A stretch of DNA of 64,000 nt from Methylobacterium oryzae (GTDB taxonomy: Bacteria > Pseudomonadota > Alphaproteobacteria > Rhizobiales > Beijerinckiaceae): contig NZ_CP090350.1 of NCBI RefSeq assembly GCF_021398735.1, positions 320,001 through 384,000 of the forward strand. The letters run 5' to 3'. Under the pieces are notes generated by a model. It had not been told where the DNA came from. It worked only from the letters and a program-made list of their open reading frames with translations, and did not search any database. The position numbers were made by a program, and so were the translations under genes. Within the stretch, counting starts at the first letter, position 1. The number at the start of each line of letters is the position of its first letter. Below, piece by piece: positions 56,409 to 64,000 of this stretch.

Positions 56409-56777
56409 CTACCGGCGTGCTCTTGCCTTGCGAGCTGCGAAGCGTGCATCGCGCGCGATCTTCTGCTGAGCAGCGAGTGCAGCTTGCCGTTCTGCTTTTT
56501 CGGCGGCCTAGCGGACGAGTTCCGCCGCGGCACGCTCCTTTGCGGCCAGGGCTTCAGCCTCGCGCTCAGCTTCCCCTGCCAAGCGGGCTATGTCCCGCTC
56601 GTTGATCCGCACCTCTCGTGCCTGAACGATGGCTTGCCGCGCGGCCTGCCGTGCGAGAACGGCCGGATCATCCAGTGCAGGGCGTGCCCGGAACCGGGCG
56701 AGTGTGGCCTGCCGTGCTTTGGCAATTGCCTCAAGACGATCAACAAGCTGGTCTGTTTTGAATTGTCCCACGAACAT
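56409..56777 (-). pseudogene. DUF6481-like protein with an internal amber codon
   Basis: The full frame from the ATG at 56777 to 56409 would give 122 residues typical of this Ala/Arg/Glu-rich helical family (LEAIAKARQATLARFRARPA; DDPAVLARQAARQAIVQARE; and after the stop KAERQAALAAQQKIARDARF). A TAG at 56508-56510 interrupts it after ELVR. Either a truncated ~90-residue product is made or the gene is dead. It lies downstream of the cold-shock gene and terminator. Confidence 0.6.
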
Positions 56778-56820
56778 TCCTTGTGCGCACCACGGCTCAG
56801 CCGGGTAGCGAGAAACAGAT

Positions 56821-56846
56821 GAAGCCGCTCCCGAGGGAACGGCTTC
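56821..56846 (-). terminator. hairpin after the cold-shock gene
   Basis: GAAGCCG and CGGCTTC form a 7-bp stem around CTCCCGAGGGAA (itself pairable). On the minus strand it is followed by T-rich ATCTGTTTCT. It should terminate the cold-shock transcript. Confidence 0.65.
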
Positions 56847-56875
56847 GAAGCTCGTCATAGCTAGACGAGTGAGGC

Positions 56876-57085
56876 TCAAGCGGCCTGAAGGCTGCCGGCG
56901 GACTGCTTACCCGTGCGGCGGTCGGATTCCATCTCGTAGGAGACCTTCTGGCCCTCGACGAGGTTGTTCATGCCGGCGCGCTCGACGGCGGAGATGTGGA
57001 CGAACACGTCCTTGCCGCCGTCATCCGGCTGAATGAAGCCGAAGCCCTTGGTGTCGTTGAACCACTTAACGGTGCCGATGGTCAT
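56876..57085 (-). CDS. cold-shock domain protein (CspA family)
   Basis: 69 residues, one OB-fold. RNP1 is KGFGFIQPD and RNP2 is VFVHISAVE; start [11 protein letters not shown], end [11 protein letters not shown]. Binds single-stranded RNA/DNA and acts as an RNA chaperone. A classical long cold-shock leader may occupy part of the gene-free DNA upstream (57086 onward). Confidence 0.95.
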   Translation of the reverse strand: MTIGTVKWFNDTKGFGFIQPDDGGKDVFVHISAVERAGMNNLVEGQKVSYEMESDRRTGKQSAGSLQAA

Positions 57086-57398
57086 AGGTATTCCGTATCA
57101 TTATAGGCAAACAAATAGGTCGAACGCATGGGTCACACGCGCTCGGTCGATAGTCGTCGAAAATGGGAGAGATGCAGAGCGCTCGCCCTGTTGAGGCGAT
57201 ACGGCCGAATGTCTGGCCAAAAGTCGATTTATGATCTGTACGCCATTCGCGGGATAATCACAACCGTAAATCCGATTTGCAAGAAATTGGTTGTCGTTGC
57301 CGGTATTCCAGGCCTTGCCGTTACGATTTCTTGGGCACAACCATAGATGATGGGGACTCCCATTTGAGGGTCTGACACCTGAACCATCGGAGTTGCAG
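57086..57398. other. no gene recognised; cold-shock gene leader/promoter
   Basis: 313 bp. The stretch next to the start codon (ATTATAGGCAAACAAATAGG) is AT-rich and probably holds the promoter or 5' UTR of the cold-shock gene. Confidence 0.35.
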
Positions 57399-57584
57399 AT
57401 GCCTATCAGCAGGGTGCCGCACGGCGATTTTCGGGAAGGTTTCGCAGTCGGCTTCCAACTTATCCAGGGGACAGCTGTTGCCCCTCCGGCGGCGCCAGCT
57501 GAGCCCGATGCGGTCGCCGGTACGACGCGGTTCCTCCTCGGCATCCGAGCCGGAATCGAGGCGGCTGGTGGCAAGCTCTCATAG
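57399..57584 (+). CDS. small hypothetical protein
   Basis: 61 residues from the ATG at 57399, with GGAG 6 bp upstream (MPISRVPHGDFREGFAVGFQ; LIQGTAVAPPAAPAEPDAVA; GTTRFLLGIRAGIEAAGGKL). The FxEGF..G/FL.GIRAG arrangement looks like a short repeated motif seen in small rhizobiales proteins. Function unknown. Confidence 0.5.
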   Translation: MPISRVPHGDFREGFAVGFQLIQGTAVAPPAAPAEPDAVAGTTRFLLGIRAGIEAAGGKLS

Positions 57585-58184
57585 TCGCGCCCGCGCGCGC
57601 CATGAGCCGCCAGCCGAGCGCATCGTCAGCCGGCCAGTTCCTTTTAGAACCGAGCCACAGCCATCGGCCGCGTGACGGACTGAAGCCGTGCGCGGAGCAG
57701 CGGAAATCCGTCCGCTTTGCTAACGGCCCTTCCCCGACGCAGACTGGCATCTTTCGGCCATGTCCTGCCGGGGCCAACGGCCCTCAGAGCGTCTCAAATG
57801 GGTGGATTTCCGCCGGACCGCTTCCAAGCGGGAAGGCAGAGAAACGGACATCCCCCTTGGATGGCACCTAGCCTCGGTGCAGACAATATCGCACCCTTTT
57901 CTGTCTATATATACTCCATACAAAACAAAAAATGGATCCATCTTGAAAGACTTTACATCTCGAGCATTGAATCTATGACGACTCAACGGTCGATGGCATA
58001 TGAATTTTATGATTGTAATTATTCCATTATAACAATGAAACATCTGAGCAACAGAGTCAGAATTTGCCCTTTCGTAGACGCTTCCCGGATTGCTTAGCTA
58101 GGCAGGGCGCGCAAGTAACGAACGCGAGGAAAGTGTCAGAGACGAGCCCCCTCTTAATTTATATCTATCCTGAGTTGAGTTGAA
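57585..58184. other. gene-free, strongly AT-rich 3' half
   Basis: 600 bp without a credible gene. From about 57890 to 58090 base composition switches to AT-rich (CTATATATACTCCATACAAA and similar), unlike everything around it, then returns to GC-rich before the receptor gene. It carries a 25-bp palindrome at 58012-58036. Confidence 0.4.
58012..58036. promoter_or_regulatory. 25-bp AT-rich palindrome upstream of siderophore receptor
   Basis: ATTGTAATTAT and ATTATAACAAT flank TCC; 9 of 11 positions pair. It sits ~150 bp before the receptor ATG. Size and composition fit a Fur-type or Irr-type metalloregulator operator. Confidence 0.4.
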
Positions 58185-60383
58185 ATGCAGCGTCTAGAAA
58201 TCCGTGCCACCAGACTTAAGACTGGGCGAGAACTCGGCGTTTGGCTTGCGCTTCTTGGCTCGATTAATGGCATGTCCGGCGCCATCGCACAGGAGGTGCA
58301 GCTCGATGAACTCTCGGTAGAAGCGCGAGGGCAGGGACGGAACGTTCCGCTCCCTTCGACCGCGATCGTTGGACTCCCGCCATCCGCATACCCCGGCGGC
58401 GTAGTCGGCTCAGGCTCGCGGCTCGGGCTACTCGGCAACCGCAACGTCTTCGATCAGCCCTTCAGCTCGACCAGCTACACGGACAAGCTCATCCGCGATC
58501 AGCAGGCTCGCAACGTTCAGGACGTGGTCAACAACGATCCGTCCATCCGCACCAATGTACCGGCCTTCTCCGGCATCCTCGGCTTCTTCATCCGCGGATT
58601 TCCGGTCTTCGCCCAGGACATTGCCTTCAACGGGCTGTTCGGCGTGGCCGATGCGTTCAACCCGGCGATCGAGCCGATCGAGCGCGTCGAGGTGCTGCGC
58701 GGGCCGTCCACGCTGCTCTCCGGCGTCCCGCCCTTCGGCAATATCGGCGGCATCATCAACCTGATCCCGAAGCGCGCCGGTGAGGAGCCGCTCAACCGCG
58801 TCACCCTCGGCTACAGCTCGGACGCCCAGGTCTACAAGGCCGTCGATGTGAGCCGCCGCTTCGGCGACGCGAAGGAGTGGGGCATCCGCTTCAACGGTGC
58901 CTTCAACAACGGCAACACCCCGATCGACAATCAGAGCGTACATTTCGGCCTCGCGGCCCTCGCCCTCGACTATCGCGGCGAGCGCCTGCGGGCGAGCCTC
59001 GATCTCGGATATCAGGAACTCGACTTCACTTCGCCGCTGCGCAACCGCAACGTGGCGGCAGGCGTACGCATCCCCCGCGCGCCGGACCTGACCCTGAACC
59101 AGCAGCAGCCGTGGGAGTATCGCGACAGCGCCAACCAGCAGCTCGCCACGCGGATCGAGTACGACCTCACGCCCGATCTCACCGTCTACGGTGCCTACGG
59201 CGCCTCGAACTTCCGGCAGGAGTACTTCGGCGGCGTCCTGACCATCTTCAACGCCCGCGGCGACTATCGCGACCCGGTCAGCTACCTGCCGTTCCACATC
59301 GTCAACCAGACGGCGGAGGCGGGACTGCGCGGCACCGTCGAGACTGGACCGATCAAGCACAGCTTCGGCCTAGCCGCGGTCGGGTTCTGGCAGGACCTCG
59401 CCCAGCCGCCGGCGCAGAATGCCGGCGCGCCGATCGTCTCGAACCTCTACGCTCCGGTCTATCTCCCCCCACGCTCGACCCTCGGCCTGTCGGATGCGAC
59501 GCCGCGCACCTCGAGCCGGATCAACCGCAGCATCGCCATCGCCGACACTCTGTCGGTCTTGGACGACCGCGTGCTGCTCACCCTCGGCGGTCGCTGGCAG
59601 AGCCTCGACGTGAACTCGTACAACCCAGTCACGGGGTTCCGGACCGGTTCGAGCGAGAGCGGTGCATTCTCACCGGGGATCGGCCTCGTGGTGAAGCCGT
59701 GGGAGCGCCTCTCGCTCTACGCCAACTACATCGAGGGCCTGACATCCCCGGCTCCGCCCGTGAACGCCGTCAACGCCACCGCCGCCTTCCCGGCCTTCGT
59801 CTCCCGCCAGACTGAGGTCGGCGCCAAGTACGATTTCGGTGCCGTCGGGGTCGGCTTCGCCGCCTTTGAGATTGAGCAGCCGTCCGGCTTCCTCGATGCC
59901 CGGACCCTCGTTTTCTCGGTCGACGGGCGCCAGCGCAACAGCGGAGTCGAGCTCACCGTGTTCGGCGAACCGGCGCCGGGCATCCGCGTCCTGGGCGGCG
60001 TCAGCCTGCTCGACGGCGTGCAGGTGCGTGCCCAGGATCCTCGCAACATCGGTCGCGTCGCAGTGGGCGTGCCGGACGTGCAGCTCAACCTCTACGGCGA
60101 GTACGACCTGCCGCCGGGCTTCATCCCAGGCCTGACGGTCACCGGCCGGGTGATCTACACGTCGGCCCAGTACTACGACCTAGCCAACAGCCAGAAGATC
60201 CCGGATTGGGCGACTCTCGATGTCGGCCTACGCTACGCTACCACATTCCAGGACCGCCCGCTGACGCTTCGGGCGAACGTCGTCAACGCAACCGGCAACA
60301 ACTACTGGGCGTCGACAGGTCGAGGCATCCTGAGCCAGGGCACGCCGCGGACGTTCCTGCTCTCGGCATCAATCGATTTTTGA
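58185..60383 (+). CDS. TonB-dependent siderophore receptor
   Basis: 732 residues. Signal region (LGVWLALLGSINGMSGAIAQ), TonB-box/plug entry (LDELSVEARG), plug domain (SSTSYTDKLIRDQQARNVQD, VVNNDPSIRTN; FFIRGFPVFAQDIAFNGLFG; IERVEVLRGPSTLLSGVPPF), then a 22-strand-type barrel ending FLLSASIDF. It imports a ferric siderophore across the outer membrane using TonB/ExbBD energy. FpvA/FhuE-like. Transport onward might use other systems; the FbpABC importer in this window handles free Fe3+ rather than siderophores. Confidence 0.93.
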   Translation: MQRLEIRATRLKTGRELGVWLALLGSINGMSGAIAQEVQLDELSVEARGQGRNVPLPSTAIVGLPPSAYPGGVVGSGSRLGLLGNRNVFDQPFSSTSYTDKLIRDQQARNVQDVVNNDPSIRTNVPAFSGILGFFIRGFPVFAQDIAFNGLFGVADAFNPAIEPIERVEVLRGPSTLLSGVPPFGNIGGIINLIPKRAGEEPLNRVTLGYSSDAQVYKAVDVSRRFGDAKEWGIRFNGAFNNGNTPIDNQSVHFGLAALALDYRGERLRASLDLGYQELDFTSPLRNRNVAAGVRIPRAPDLTLNQQQPWEYRDSANQQLATRIEYDLTPDLTVYGAYGASNFRQEYFGGVLTIFNARGDYRDPVSYLPFHIVNQTAEAGLRGTVETGPIKHSFGLAAVGFWQDLAQPPAQNAGAPIVSNLYAPVYLPPRSTLGLSDATPRTSSRINRSIAIADTLSVLDDRVLLTLGGRWQSLDVNSYNPVTGFRTGSSESGAFSPGIGLVVKPWERLSLYANYIEGLTSPAPPVNAVNATAAFPAFVSRQTEVGAKYDFGAVGVGFAAFEIEQPSGFLDARTLVFSVDGRQRNSGVELTVFGEPAPGIRVLGGVSLLDGVQVRAQDPRNIGRVAVGVPDVQLNLYGEYDLPPGFIPGLTVTGRVIYTSAQYYDLANSQKIPDWATLDVGLRYATTFQDRPLTLRANVVNATGNNYWASTGRGILSQGTPRTFLLSASIDF

Positions 60384-60747
60384 CGATGAGGTTGTCTTAA
60401 CGGCGGCTTTCGGAAAACCCTGAAAACGACCTCAGCATCCGACATGGGTCGATAGGAGGATGGCCGCTCAGGGTGGTTTCCTGCCCGTCCTGTGTGGATG
60501 GCTCCCGCATTGCAAGTGGCGAATTGAGCTTCTGACGCGTTGGTCGGGTGCAGTCTTGTGTCCGGCCTGTCGATGCAGTCGTTCATGTTGACCGCTGGCC
60601 CTGATGGTATCCGCGAGCTGGGTCCCACTCTGCTTTGCGGGCTATGACGCCCTGGACAGCCGGCGGGGTGTCCCGGCTCCCGGTCTGACCGGTTCGCCAT
60701 CAACTCTCATCGTCCTCGCAACCTGGAAACGTCTCCTTTGCGTGCTG
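60384..60747. other. no gene; 3' flank of IS110 element
   Basis: About 360 bp with no coding character. Probably contains the right end of the IS110 element, whose short core ends cannot be recognised by eye. Confidence 0.3.
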
Positions 60748-61776
60748 TCAGGCAGCCCTGGCCGCCGGTGCGCGGTAGGTGCCGCCGCGGGTCATGATCG
60801 CCCAGGCGACCCGCGCCGTGCGATTGGCCGCCGCCACGGTCACCACGCGCACCGGCTTACGCTGCAGCAGCGCCGGCAGCCGCGGGTCGACCGAGGTCGG
60901 TGTCGTCTTCGCACGCCGGATCAGAGAGGTCATGCCGACTACGAGCAGCCGGCGCAAATAGCGGTCGCCCATGCGCGAGATCCGGCCCAGGCGCTCCTTG
61001 CCACCACTGCAGTTCTGCAGCGGTGTCAGGCCCAACGAGGCCGCGAACTGCCGACCGGAGCGGAAGCGTTCGGGCTCGCTCACCGAGGCGGCCAACGCGG
61101 TTGCCGAGACGATGCCGACACCCGGGATCGTCGCAAGGCGCTGCGACAGGTCGCTTTCCCGGTACCAGGCCAGCAACTCCTTCTCCAGTCGGGTGAGTTG
61201 GATCTGCAAGGCACCGATCTGATCGGCCAACCCGGTCACCTTGCGCTGGGCTAACGGCGGCACCTCGGCCGCGTCTCCGGCCGAGAGCCGGGCCGCCAGT
61301 TCGAGCGCGTGCCGCAGGCCCCGCGCCATCTCGATCCCAAACTCAGCGAGCAGGCCGCGGATCATGTTCACCAGCTGCGTGCGTTGCTTGACCAGCAGGT
61401 CGCGCGTCCGGTGCAGCGCCAGCGCCGCCTGCTGCTCGGTCGACTTCACCGGCACGAAGCGCATGCTCGGGCGCGTCACCGCCTCACAGATGGCTGCGGC
61501 ATCGTTCGCATTGGTCTTACCGCGCTTCACGTACGGCTTCACGTAAGCCGGCGGCATCAGCCGCACGTCGTGGCCGAGCTTCATGAGTTCCCGGGCCCAG
61601 TGATGCGCCGTGCCGCACGCCTCCATGCCGACCAGGCAGCGCGGCAGCCTGGCGAAGAACGGCACGACCTGCGCCCGCCTCAAGGCCTTGCGCACGACGA
61701 CGTGCCCAGCTGCATCGACGGCGTGAACCTGAAAGATGCTTTTGGCCAGATCGATGCCGACGGTGGTGATCTCCAT
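60748..61776 (-). CDS. IS110-family transposase (recombinase)
   Basis: 342 residues from the ATG at 61776. The N-terminal RuvC-like DEDD domain has GIDLAKSIFQVHAVD, VGMEACGTAHHWAREL and KTNANDAAAICEAVTRP. The C-terminal Tnp_20 domain has ATIPGVGIVSATALAASVSE, ASLGLTPLQNCSGGKERLGR and the catalytic Ser within SGGK. IS110 enzymes insert without terminal inverted repeats, guided by a bridge RNA encoded in the element's noncoding end. Here the candidate is upstream of the gene (61777 onward). Confidence 0.93.
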   Translation of the reverse strand: MEITTVGIDLAKSIFQVHAVDAAGHVVVRKALRRAQVVPFFARLPRCLVGMEACGTAHHWARELMKLGHDVRLMPPAYVKPYVKRGKTNANDAAAICEAVTRPSMRFVPVKSTEQQAALALHRTRDLLVKQRTQLVNMIRGLLAEFGIEMARGLRHALELAARLSAGDAAEVPPLAQRKVTGLADQIGALQIQLTRLEKELLAWYRESDLSQRLATIPGVGIVSATALAASVSEPERFRSGRQFAASLGLTPLQNCSGGKERLGRISRMGDRYLRRLLVVGMTSLIRRAKTTPTSVDPRLPALLQRKPVRVVTVAAANRTARVAWAIMTRGGTYRAPAARAA

Positions 61777-62186
61777 GGGGATGGCTCCTGCATGAGCGTG
61801 GCTGCTGCTTCGACAGCGACCACATCTTGGCATCGAGATGCCGTCAGTCGGAGCGGGAGCCATCCACCCCATCTGCTTCCGGATAGCGGTCGCATCAAGC
61901 GGACCTAGCCGCGGGGACCGCTCACGACCCTTCTCGGAACCTCGGAAGGTCCGCTTTGCGGTCGGTTGGCGTATACTGACCTCGAAATTTGACGCGTGTC
62001 CTCGCAGTCCCTCGCATATGCGAAAACGTTGATAACATACCTACGATAGATGCTGGCGTTTGATCCTTGCAATCGCCATCGAAATCGATATTCGGATTGC
62101 TACATCTGGAAATTGAGCGCACGGTGCCAGAGGCTACGCAGCAGTGATCTTGATGCGGGCATGCCGTGCAACTCGGAGTGCTTCTG
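61777..62186. other. IS110 upstream region with a 10-bp inverted repeat
   Basis: AAGCGGACCT (61897-61906) and AGGTCCGCTT (61947-61956) pair perfectly across 40 nt that can fold further (CCGCGGGGACCGC). It lies within 180 bp of the transposase start, where IS110-group bridge RNAs are encoded. The AT-rich part from 62010 to 62110 probably carries the promoter of the gene at 62187. Confidence 0.35.
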
Positions 62187-62507
62187 ATGGATCGCCCCCG
62201 TGCAGATCGATGCCTCGAAGTTGCCCGTGAGTTGCGCGCGGCGGCCGAGGAGACGCGTCGGACGCTTCAAGCCTCACGCGATTTGGTGCGGCGCTCCCGC
62301 GAGCAAGCCGTCACCGGGCCGTCGGCAGCCGGCGACGACCCTGGTCCATCGAAACATTTGGTGACGTCTCTCATCGAGGCCTACGAGGCCGCGGACGACG
62401 ATCCTGACCCTCAGACCCGTCTGCTCCTCGGCCGCGTGCTCCATCATGTCGGCCGTCGCGTCGCCGGCGTGATGGGGCCGCGGGCAGCCGGTATCGCTTT
62501 GCAATGA
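62187..62507 (+). CDS. small hypothetical protein
   Basis: 106 residues from the ATG at 62187, behind GGAG (MDRPRADRCLEVARELRAAA; EETRRTLQASRDLVRRSREQ; LVTSLIEAYEAADDDPDPQT). Helical, with a likely coiled-coil N-terminus. Precedes the next small gene by 34 bp and may be in an operon with the CheB/CheR fusion. Confidence 0.55.
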   Translation: MDRPRADRCLEVARELRAAAEETRRTLQASRDLVRRSREQAVTGPSAAGDDPGPSKHLVTSLIEAYEAADDDPDPQTRLLLGRVLHHVGRRVAGVMGPRAAGIALQ

Positions 62508-62541
62508 TCGCCTTGGCGTAAGGATCAGCGGAGAAACCACG

Positions 62542-62793
62542 ATGAACGGTGACGATCCGCAGGACGACGAGCGCGGTGCGCTGGTTCGCATCGCCCGTAC
62601 GCTGGGCGTCCCGGTTGCGACCTTCCTGACGGCCGATCCTACTGATACTCCGGATATCGAAACGGTCGTTGAGGGCCCTGATCATCTCGCAGAATTCGTG
62701 GCCCTGCTGCGTCTGTTCGTGCGGCTGAAGAGCCCCGAGGCCCGGGCGCGCTGCCTCGCCTACGTCGTGCAGGAAGCCACGCACGACAGCTGA
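62542..62793 (+). CDS. small XRE-C-like hypothetical protein
   Basis: 83 residues (RGALVRIARTLGVPVATFLT; LAEFVALLRLFVRLKSPEAR; ARCLAYVVQEA). The first part recalls the last helix of XRE repressors (LVRIARTLGVPVATFL), and the rest their dimerisation helices, but the DNA-binding helices are missing. It could be a truncated regulator or a partner of one. Confidence 0.5.
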   Translation: MNGDDPQDDERGALVRIARTLGVPVATFLTADPTDTPDIETVVEGPDHLAEFVALLRLFVRLKSPEARARCLAYVVQEATHDS

Positions 62794-62831
62794 TCCGTGC
62801 GTCCGTCCTCGACATCGGGCCAGAACGCGTG

Positions 62832-64000
62832 ATGCTGGGACCTGTTGCACGGCGCGGCATTGATCCGAGGGCTAAGAACGCGGTGATAGACCAGGACCAC
62901 TTTCCGATCGTCGGCATCGGCGCGTCCGCGGGCGGCATCGAGGCGATGCGGGGCTTTTTCCGCGGGGTGCCGGAGACGCTGAGAGCCGCCTTCGTCGTCG
63001 TCACGCATCTCGGCCGGGAGCACAAGAGCCTGCTCCCGGACGTGCTGGCCCGGTTCACGCCGCTCAAGGTCGAGGCCGCCGCCGACGGCGTCCTGGTCGC
63101 GCCGGGCACCGTCTACGTCATGCCGTCCGGTTTCGTCATGGGCATCGCGGGCGGGCGGCTGACATTGACGCCGCTCGGCCCGGCGAGCCGCGAGACCAAG
63201 CCGATCGACATCTTCCTGACCACCCTGGCCCTCGACCAGGGCGAGCGTGCGGTCGGTGTGATACTGTCCGGCGGCGACGGCGACGGCGCCATCGGCATCA
63301 AGGCGATCAAGGAGCACGGTGGCCTGACCCTGGCCCAGACCGCGGATAGCTACGGCCCCGAGACCGCCGACATGCCGCTCAGCTCGCTGCGGACCGGCTT
63401 CGTTGATTTCGGCGAGACGGCCGAACGGATGGGCGACCTGATCGCCGCGCACGTCGCCGCCGCGCCGAACGCACCGGATGCGCAGGCCGACGGGGTCGCG
63501 CGGGAGTTCGAGGCCGAGCTCCTCACCGAGATCTTCGCCATCCTCCGCCGGCAGGTCGGCCACGACTTCTCGGGCTACAAACCAAGTACCTTCGGGCGCC
63601 GCCTGCAGCGGCGCATCGCCGTCGTCGGCGCGTCCGGACTGGACGGCTATCTCAAGCTGCTGCGGGCTGACCCGGCCGAGGTTGGGGTGCTCTTCCGGGA
63701 CTTGCTGATCGGTGTGACAAACTTCTTCCGCGATACCGCTGCCTTCGAGGCCCTGACCGCCCAGGTCATCCCAAAGCTGTTCGACGCACGCGCGGCGACC
63801 GATGTCATACGGATTTGGGTGCCGGCCTGCTCAACCGGTGAGGAGGTCTACTCTCTGGCCATCCTCCTGCGCGAGCACATGGTCACCCTGGCGGTTCCGC
63901 CGCGCGTGCAGGTCTTCGCCACTGACATCGACGAGCGCGCGCTCACGGTCGCCCGGACTGGCCGCTACCCGATGGCCTACCTGTCCGCCGTCTCGCCTGA
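62832..64000 (+). CDS. CheB/CheR fusion chemotaxis-type sensor protein (partial, runs off window)
   Basis: At least 389 residues, open to the window edge. The start is the ATG at 62832 or the GTG at 62883. CheB methylesterase domain: FPIVGIGASAGGIEAM (Ser nucleophile), FVVVTHLGREHKSLLP (His), VGVILSGGDGDGAIGIKAIK (Asp). CheR domain follows: DFSGYKPSTFGRRLQRRIAV, VTNFFRDTAAFEAL, WVPACSTGEEVYSLAILLRE (SAM site), VQVFATDIDERALTVARTGR. Such fusions normally continue with PAS and histidine-kinase domains and act in stress or motility signalling; that part is outside the window. Confidence 0.9.
   Translation, partial: MLGPVARRGIDPRAKNAVIDQDHFPIVGIGASAGGIEAMRGFFRGVPETLRAAFVVVTHLGREHKSLLPDVLARFTPLKVEAAADGVLVAPGTVYVMPSGFVMGIAGGRLTLTPLGPASRETKPIDIFLTTLALDQGERAVGVILSGGDGDGAIGIKAIKEHGGLTLAQTADSYGPETADMPLSSLRTGFVDFGETAERMGDLIAAHVAAAPNAPDAQADGVAREFEAELLTEIFAILRRQVGHDFSGYKPSTFGRRLQRRIAVVGASGLDGYLKLLRADPAEVGVLFRDLLIGVTNFFRDTAAFEALTAQVIPKLFDARAATDVIRIWVPACSTGEEVYSLAILLREHMVTLAVPPRVQVFATDIDERALTVARTGRYPMAYLSAVSP

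Overview
The window is GC-rich alphaproteobacterial DNA. Gene content points to Methylobacterium or a close relative: an EcfG-type general-stress sigma factor, many tiny genus-style proteins, PsiF, Usg-like and GroESL behind a CIRCE element, plus IS66, IS3 and IS110 elements. That assignment is inference from protein resemblance, not a search. A repC plasmid initiator at 10.4-11.5 kb, with a candidate counter-transcribed RNA in front of it and no repAB in view, suggests a plasmid, megaplasmid or integrated replicon.

Layout. 0.2-9.2 kb: a broken EcfG-like sigma gene; a leftward type I secretion operon (ABC exporter, HlyD adaptor, 969-residue repeat-rich protein); a divergent XRE regulator; and a sigma factor whose N-terminal part looks like NepR, its own family's anti-sigma factor. 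A CTGTACA-type motif recurs in front of these transcription units. 9.9-16.3 kb: RHH protein, repC, a stand-alone receiver domain, DoxX-like protein and several very small proteins. 16.4-21.4 kb: two hydrolases and an orphan peptide-type binding protein. 22.4-28.4 kb: an aspartate block (LysR, aspA, dicarboxylate/amino acid symporter, doubly frameshifted aspartate dehydrogenase). 28.6-33.8 kb: decayed VOC protein, two-subunit GMC dehydrogenase, Usg-like protein, divergent LysR/SDR pair. 33.9-37.8 kb: ferric-iron ABC importer (ATPase, binding protein, permease) with an Irr-box-like palindrome. 38.3-42.2 kb: small proteins, PsiF-type protein, OprB-like porin.

42.4-56.4 kb is a mobile and rearranged region. 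Two same-length IS3-family copies (43453-44770 and 55003-56320) lie in inverted orientation. The two halves of one IS66 transposase gene sit at the outer flank of the first copy and the inner flank of the second. They rejoin in frame if a 3-bp duplication (AGC) is removed. This shows that the 10.2 kb between the copies, which carries groESL and a transglutaminase-like gene, is inverted relative to its ancestral order, or is misassembled.

56.4-64.0 kb: a DUF6481-like gene with an amber stop, a cold-shock protein, an AT-rich stretch with a 25-bp palindrome before a TonB-dependent siderophore receptor, an IS110 transposase, two small proteins, and the start of a CheB/CheR fusion that runs off the window. 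Iron uptake appears twice (importer and receptor) and may share regulation.
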